A stretch of 6,091 nucleotides of DNA from Bifidobacteriaceae bacterium (GTDB lineage Bacteria > Actinomycetota > Actinomycetes > Actinomycetales > WQXJ01): positions 1 through 6,091 of the forward strand of contig JAISCU010000288.1 in the NCBI GenBank assembly GCA_031265345.1, written 5' to 3'. The position numbers and the translations under genes were made by a program. Shown here in pieces: positions 1-3,131 of this stretch (position 1 is its first letter; each line of letters begins with the position of its first letter). The notes under the pieces are model-generated. The model ran no database searches and was not told where the DNA came from. It saw only the letters and a program-made list of their open reading frames with translations.

Positions 1-122
1 TTGGTGAGACCCGCTCGCGCCGCGATCTCGGTTACGGTGGTCGCGTCGTAGCCCCGCTCCGAGAACAGTTGCAGGGCCGCCGCGAGGAGTCGCTCGCGTG
101 CTCCCGGATCCCAACGCGCCAT
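1..122 (-). CDS. TetR/AcrR-family transcriptional repressor, N-terminal part (cut by window edge)
   Basis: Forty codons are visible, reading MARWDPGARERLLAAALQLF and ending ...EIAARAGLT at the window edge. Residues 8-40 match the start of a TetR_N helix-turn-helix domain: helix 1 (ARERLLAAALQLFSERG), the typical Y-D-A-T-T-V turn, then TEIAARAGLT, which is helix 2 plus the start of the recognition region. TetR proteins are cytoplasmic dimers that bind short palindromes and release them on ligand binding. The gene is divergent from the SDR gene at 215, with 92 bp between the starts, and two matching palindromic sites lie in that gap, so autoregulation and control of the SDR gene are the natural inference. 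ATG at 122 was chosen because no in-frame start lies just upstream; an ATG at 130 is out of frame. No Shine-Dalgarno sequence is visible, so the message may be leaderless. The ligand-binding domain lies outside the window, so the inducer cannot be guessed. Confidence 0.9.
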   Translation of the reverse strand, partial: MARWDPGARERLLAAALQLFSERGYDATTVTEIAARAGLT

Positions 123-128
123 GGGTCC

Positions 129-134
129 ATGGTA
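129..134 (-). promoter_or_regulatory. possible -10 element of a leaderless tetR-type promoter
   Basis: On the minus strand this reads TACCAT, fitting the actinobacterial TANNNT pattern. It lies at -12 to -7 relative to the A of the regulator's ATG, the position expected if transcription starts at the ATG. The gene also lacks a Shine-Dalgarno sequence. The -35 region is poor. This is inference from position only. Confidence 0.3.
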
Positions 135-136
135 CC

Positions 137-156
137 GATGAGACTCTTGTCCCATC
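137..156 (-). promoter_or_regulatory. TetR-type operator copy B (imperfect palindrome)
   Basis: Read on the minus strand, this 20-mer is identical at 18 of 20 positions to the plus-strand 20-mer at 182-201. Its core at 137-151 is GATGAGACTCTTGTC on the plus strand, a 7+1+7 inverted repeat with two mismatched pairs. It sits just upstream of the putative -10 of the regulator gene, where a bound dimer would block transcription. The repressor is probably the TetR protein at 1-122, which is inferred from the divergent arrangement. Confidence 0.6.
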
Positions 157-175
157 GCGGGCCGTCAAGAACCCC

Positions 176-181
176 TAGAGT
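176..181 (+). promoter_or_regulatory. possible -10 element of the SDR gene
   Basis: TAGAGT fits TANNNT. Transcription would begin around 187-189, inside operator copy A, which would explain repression by blocking initiation. No good -35 lies at 16-19 bp spacing, so this is weak. Confidence 0.25.
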
Positions 182-201
182 GATGGGATAAGAGTCTTAT
201 C
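182..201 (+). promoter_or_regulatory. TetR-type operator copy A (perfect palindrome core)
   Basis: Bases 187-201 read GATAAGAGTCTTATC, a perfect 7+1+7 inverted repeat centred on base 194. Five further bases on its left (GATGG) are shared with copy B. The centres of the two cores (144 and 194) are 50 bp apart, close to five helical turns, so two dimers would sit on the same DNA face. The site lies 13 bp upstream of the SDR start codon and immediately before its ribosome binding site. Confidence 0.7.
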
Positions 202-204
202 ACT

Positions 205-210
205 GGGAGG
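205..210 (+). promoter_or_regulatory. ribosome binding site of the SDR gene
   Basis: GGGAGG lies four bases before the ATG at 215 and supports that start. It begins three bases after operator copy A. Confidence 0.7.
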
Positions 211-214
211 AACC

Positions 215-1102
215 ATGCTCGTATTCGTCACCGGGGCCAGCGGCGGCATCGGCTCCGCTGTGGTCCCCGAACTGATCGCCGCCGGCCATCAAGTCCTGGC
301 CCTGGCCCGCTCGGACGCCTCGGCCAAGGCCGTCGCCGAGGCGGGCGCCACGCCGTGGCCAGGAGACCTGAACCGTCCCGACACGCTGCGCCAGGGCGCC
401 GAGCAAGCGGACGCGACGATCCATCTGGCGTTCGGGAACGACTTCAGCGGCTTCGAGCGCTGCGTGGCCGAGGAGACGGCGGCCCTGGACGCCTTCGCGG
501 AAGCCCTCGCTGGCACCGGCAAGACGCTGGTCTGGGCATCCGGGACACCGGCCGTGCCGGGTCGGCTCGCCACCGAGGACGATCAACTGGCCAATATCGA
601 CGGCCCGCTGGGGGGCCGGGCACGCAACGCCCAAGCGGTCCTCGACCTCGCCGACCGCCAAGTTCGGAGCGCGGTGGTCCGCCTGCCCCGGTCGGTCCAT
701 GCGAACGACGGCCGTTACGGATTCGCCTCGGTCCTGATCGAAGCGGCGGTGCGCACGGGAGTCTCCGGCTACGTCGGCGACGGTAGTCAGCGTTGGCCGG
801 CGGTTCATCGGCTCGACGCGGCCAGGCTCTTCCGGCTGGTCCTGGAGCAAGCCGAGCCCGGCGCCGTCGCCCACGCGGTCGGGGACCAGGGCGACACCAT
901 GCGCTCTTTGGCGCAGGTGATCGGGAGCCGCCTGGGCGTGCCCGTCCAATCGGTCCCGGCTGAGAGTTTCGGCTTCCTCGGCGCCGTGTTCGCGGCCGAT
1001 CAGCCCGCCTCCGCCGCGCGCACCCAGCGGCTCTTCGATTGGCAGCCGACCCATCCTGGGCTGCTCGAAGACCTGGCGGCCGGTCGCTATCCGGAGGCCT
1101 GA
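215..1102 (+). CDS. NAD(P)-binding atypical SDR / NAD-dependent epimerase-dehydratase family protein
   Basis: The protein has 295 residues and is complete. The first strand and glycine-rich loop (FVTGASGGIG, residues 4-13) bind the dinucleotide in a Rossmann fold. The R32-S33 position after strand 2 (LALARSDAS) suggests NADP use, which is inference. GDL (50-52) and IHLAF (69-73) follow as usual, then LVWASGTP (105-112) and the late motif WPAVHRLDAARLFRLVLE (194-211), typical of extended/atypical SDRs acting on sugar-like or small carbonyl substrates. The classical YxxxK pair is not visible: where it is expected the protein has GRARNAQAVLDL (134-145). Such members are known, and may be oxidoreductases or only cofactor-binding proteins. 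The cytoplasmic protein has no signal peptide or membrane segment. It lies divergent from a TetR gene across a shared two-operator region, so it is probably repressor-controlled. It ends 10 bp before the convergent GH1 remnant. The substrate is unknown. Confidence 0.88.
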   Translation: MLVFVTGASGGIGSAVVPELIAAGHQVLALARSDASAKAVAEAGATPWPGDLNRPDTLRQGAEQADATIHLAFGNDFSGFERCVAEETAALDAFAEALAGTGKTLVWASGTPAVPGRLATEDDQLANIDGPLGGRARNAQAVLDLADRQVRSAVVRLPRSVHANDGRYGFASVLIEAAVRTGVSGYVGDGSQRWPAVHRLDAARLFRLVLEQAEPGAVAHAVGDQGDTMRSLAQVIGSRLGVPVQSVPAESFGFLGAVFAADQPASAARTQRLFDWQPTHPGLLEDLAAGRYPEA

Positions 1103-1112
1103 GGCACCGAAG

Positions 1113-1817
1113 TCAACCGTCGGCGTAGCGTCCGGCCCGCAACCGGTCGAGGGTGTGGGCCAGGAACAGGTCGGCTTCTCGCACCAAGTCGACCTTGGGA
1201 TTCGCCAGCCATTGGATCTCGATGCCGTCCATGAACGTCATCAGGGCTCGCGCCTCGTGACGGGCGCAGTCCAGCGTGATCAGCGGAATCTCGCCGTCCC
1301 AGGCCGCCTCGACGAGGCTGACCGCGAAATGGTCGACGGCGGCGTGGTACCGGATGCTCCGGTCTGGTGGCCTCGGCATCCTCGGCTGTGTCTGAAGCGG
1401 GGCGGGGCGCGCCACGTGCAGGTTGAGCGTGATGGACGCCTTGGCGGCGCGAGCCGAGGCCCGGACGGCCATGCCATGGGCCAGGTTCAAGCGGTGCGCG
1501 GCTCTGACAGCCGCCAACGGGTCCGTCAAGGCGGGCGCGTGGCCCAGGAAAGCCGCGCACCAGGGCTCGTTCAACGTGATGAAGGTGTCGATTCGGTCGC
1601 CCAGCGCGCCCGCGACAATGGCGGCGTAATCCGCCAGGCGCGCGGCGGTCTGACGGCTCTGCCAGCCGCCAGCGTCTTGGAGCGGCTGCGCCAGGTCCCA
1701 GTGGTACAGGGTGCAGATCGGCTTGACGCCACGCTCCAGCAGGCCGTCCACCAGGCGGTCGTAGAACTCGATGCCCTTCGGGTTGGCCGCGCCCGAGCCG
1801 GTCGGCTGGACCCGCGG
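1113..1817 (-). pseudogene. Chimeric remnant: middle of a GH1 beta-glucosidase joined to a TetR-like C-terminal domain
   Basis: The open frame holds 234 codons after the TGA at 1820-1818. Codons 1-138 match the GH1 family from PRVQPTGSG through [15 protein letters not shown] (38-52) to [12 protein letters not shown] (81-92), which carries the acid/base glutamate E84, and on to [10 protein letters not shown] and [10 protein letters not shown]1 enzymes are about 450 residues; here roughly the first 80 residues and the whole C-terminal half, including the nucleophile motif (I/V)TENG, are missing, so beta-glucosidase activity is not expected. From about codon 156 to the end (bases ~1352-1113) the character changes to HAAVDHF...AAWDGEIP...[23 protein letters not shown]...FLAHTLDRL, which resembles the ligand-binding C-terminus of a TetR regulator. 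The join lies near bases 1353-1406 and is in frame. No proper start exists: a GTG at 1751 would give 212 residues but has no Shine-Dalgarno sequence. I infer two deletions in an old sugar operon. A translated chimera or an assembly artefact is possible. Confidence 0.7.
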
Positions 1818-2930
1818 TCAGGTGCCGAGTTGGCGCAACTCCATGATCGGCGCCGGTTCGGCGGTGGTCCGCAGAGCCACCGACGCCCCGTCCGAGGCCG
1901 AGATCGCCTCCATGATCTCAAGGACGTGCAGGGCGAGTCCTCCCGACGCGCGGTGCGGCTGCCCCTCCGCTATGGCCTCGGCCATGTCCAGCACGCCGAT
2001 GCCGCGCCCCGAGTCCGCGAATCCCGCGGCCCGCGGCACCGGCCGCCACTCGACGCGGGCCTCCTGGTCGGAGTCGCGGACCCCGCGAGCCTCGTAGACC
2101 AGGCCCGCGCCGTCGAAGTGGCTCGGATCGGGCACGCGCAAGGACCCCTCGGTGCCGTTGAGCTCGAAATAGGGCTCGACGCGACCCCAGGTCTCGAAGC
2201 TGAGCGTGACCGTGGAGAGCGCGCCGGAGGCGTGGCGCAGGATCGCCGCCGCGTGGGTGGGGACCTCGATCGCGACCGGCTCTCCCGCCCGCGGCCCTTG
2301 GCCCACCTGGCGCTCGCGCCGGGTGCGGATGGTGCGGGCCTCGACCGAGACGACTGGCCCCAGCAGCTGGACCAACGCCGTCAGGTAATACGGACCCATG
2401 TCGAGGACCGGACCGGCGCCCGGGCGGAACAGGAAGTCGGGGTTCGGGTGCCACAGTTCCGGCCCGGCTGCTCCCCACAGCGCCGAGGCGGCGAACACCT
2501 CTCCCAACCGCCCCGACCTGACCAACGCTGCCGCGCTCTGGATGCCGGAGCCGAGGAACGTGTCCGGGGCCGAACCGACGCGCAAACCGGCTCGGGCGGC
2601 ATCGGACAACACTTTGGTCCCGTCGGCGAAAGTCAGCGCCAAGGGCTTCTCGGCGTAGACATGCTTGCCGGCGTGAAGGATCTGGCGGTCCAGGGCGGCG
2701 TGGACGGCGGGCACCGTGAGGTTGACGACTATGGCGATCCGGGGGTCGGCCAGCAGTTCCGCGACGCCCACGGCGGCCAGGCCGCGTTCGGCGGCGACCG
2801 CTTGGGCACGGTCCCGGTCAATGTCAGCCACGCCCACGACCTCCAACGCGGGCGTCCGCGCGAAGGTGTCGAGATACTGTCCCGAGATCACTCCCGTGCC
2901 GACAATCCCGATTCCAACGGTCGTTCCCAT
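1818..2930 (-). CDS. Gfo/Idh/MocA family NAD(P)-dependent oxidoreductase
   Basis: The 370-residue protein has the usual family length and looks intact. Counting from the ATG at 2930, the N-terminal Rossmann fold opens with IGIVGTGVISGQY (glycine motif, residues 7-19), followed by VADIDRDRA (34-42) and the AEKP motif (93-96), whose lysine contacts cofactor and substrate. DMGPYYL (177-183) and the beta-sheet C-terminal domain follow (VTLSFETWG, ELNGTEGSLRV). These cytoplasmic enzymes oxidise or reduce sugars, inositols and related polyols; the substrate cannot be read here. An alternative ATG at 2942 adds four residues (MEWG), but the 2930 ATG has GGAG six bases upstream while 2942 has none, so 2930 is preferred. 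A LacI-type operator lies 43 bp upstream, and a GH1 remnant follows directly and in the same frame after the TGA, indicating a sugar-catabolic operon. The C-terminus (LALHVLEIMEAI...) is full, so the deletion seems to have spared this gene. Confidence 0.9.
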   Translation of the reverse strand: MGTTVGIGIVGTGVISGQYLDTFARTPALEVVGVADIDRDRAQAVAAERGLAAVGVAELLADPRIAIVVNLTVPAVHAALDRQILHAGKHVYAEKPLALTFADGTKVLSDAARAGLRVGSAPDTFLGSGIQSAAALVRSGRLGEVFAASALWGAAGPELWHPNPDFLFRPGAGPVLDMGPYYLTALVQLLGPVVSVEARTIRTRRERQVGQGPRAGEPVAIEVPTHAAAILRHASGALSTVTLSFETWGRVEPYFELNGTEGSLRVPDPSHFDGAGLVYEARGVRDSDQEARVEWRPVPRAAGFADSGRGIGVLDMAEAIAEGQPHRASGGLALHVLEIMEAISASDGASVALRTTAEPAPIMELRQLGT

Positions 2931-2936
2931 TCCCCA

Positions 2937-2940
2937 CTCC
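2937..2940 (-). promoter_or_regulatory. ribosome binding site deciding the oxidoreductase start
   Basis: GGAG on the minus strand ends six bases before the ATG at 2930. It overlaps the alternative ATG at 2942-2940, which itself lacks a good site. This favours the shorter protein. Confidence 0.6.
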
Positions 2941-2965
2941 ATCGCTCGACTCGAAAGTTGTGTTC

Positions 2966-2971
2966 AGCGTA
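2966..2971 (-). promoter_or_regulatory. possible -10 element of the oxidoreductase promoter
   Basis: TACGCT on the minus strand fits TANNNT and lies 35 bp upstream of the preferred start. It is next to the LacI-type operator, which would occupy the -10/-35 spacer. No clear -35 hexamer is seen. Confidence 0.35.
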
Positions 2972-2972
2972 A

Positions 2973-2986
2973 TGGAAGCGTTTCCA
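2973..2986 (-). promoter_or_regulatory. LacI-family type operator
   Basis: TGGAAGCGTTTCCA is a 14-bp even palindrome with a central CG and one mismatched pair (the sixth and ninth bases). This is the classic LacI/GalR-family architecture, as used by sugar regulators in actinobacteria. It lies just upstream of the putative -10 of the oxidoreductase, so a bound repressor would block that promoter. The divergent helicase start is 145 bp away and is less likely to be controlled. No LacI-family gene is in the window, so the regulator is encoded elsewhere. Confidence 0.6.
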
Positions 2987-3012
2987 CCGGACCACTGCCG
3001 TTCGGCTCGGGG

Positions 3013-3023
3013 AATCGACGATT
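3013..3023. repeat. short palindrome in the divergent intergenic region
   Basis: AATCGACGATT is a perfect 5+1+5 inverted repeat. No matching second copy was seen nearby. It may be chance; a regulatory role is not supported further. Confidence 0.25.
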
Positions 3024-3043
3024 GACTCGGCGCCCCTCGTGCC

Positions 3044-3055
3044 TCCCGGCCGGGA
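3044..3055. repeat. 12-bp perfect palindrome upstream of the helicase gene
   Basis: TCCCGGCCGGGA is perfectly self-complementary and lies 14 bp upstream of the putative -10 at 3070, roughly where a -35 would be. It could be an operator, but GC-rich palindromes of this length arise easily in such DNA. Confidence 0.3.
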
Positions 3056-3069
3056 AGCCACGCCGCGCG

Positions 3070-3075
3070 TAGAAT
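3070..3075 (+). promoter_or_regulatory. possible -10 element of the SNF2 helicase gene
   Basis: TAGAAT is a good TANNNT -10, 56 bp before the GTG start. A TTGACT at 3022-3027 is too far upstream (42 bp spacer) to pair with it, so the -35 is weak or absent. Confidence 0.4.
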
Positions 3076-3112
3076 CTAGGAGCCCTGCTGGTCCGCCCCG
3101 CCCGCCACGACA

Positions 3113-3125
3113 CGAAAGGCTTTCG
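3113..3125 (+). repeat. inverted repeat overlapping the helicase ribosome-binding region
   Basis: CGAAAGGCTTTCG is a perfect 6+1+6 inverted repeat that contains the only Shine-Dalgarno-like stretch (AAAGG, 3115-3119) before the GTG at 3132. As RNA it could fold into a small hairpin with a three-base loop, partly hiding that site. Spacing from AAAGG to the GTG is long (12 bases). Confidence 0.35.
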
Positions 3126-3131
3126 ATTCCC

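Noticed and set aside
200..1054. 284-codon minus-strand frame opposite the SDR gene
   Set aside because: It has no motif, while the plus strand encodes a clear Rossmann-fold protein with ribosome binding site and operator.
1103..1112. transcription terminator between the convergent SDR gene and the GH1 remnant
   Set aside because: Only 10 bases separate the ends, and I see no hairpin followed by a T-run on either strand.
1155..2972. 605-codon plus-strand open frame antisense to the oxidoreductase and GH1 remnant
   Set aside because: Its translation is Arg/Gly/Asp/Gln-rich with no recognisable motif, and it lies opposite the clear Gfo/Idh and GH1 sequences. Long antisense frames are common in GC-rich DNA.
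3022..3027. TTGACT as a -35 box for the helicase promoter
   Set aside because: The spacer to the TAGAAT at 3070 is 42 bases, far beyond the normal 16-19.
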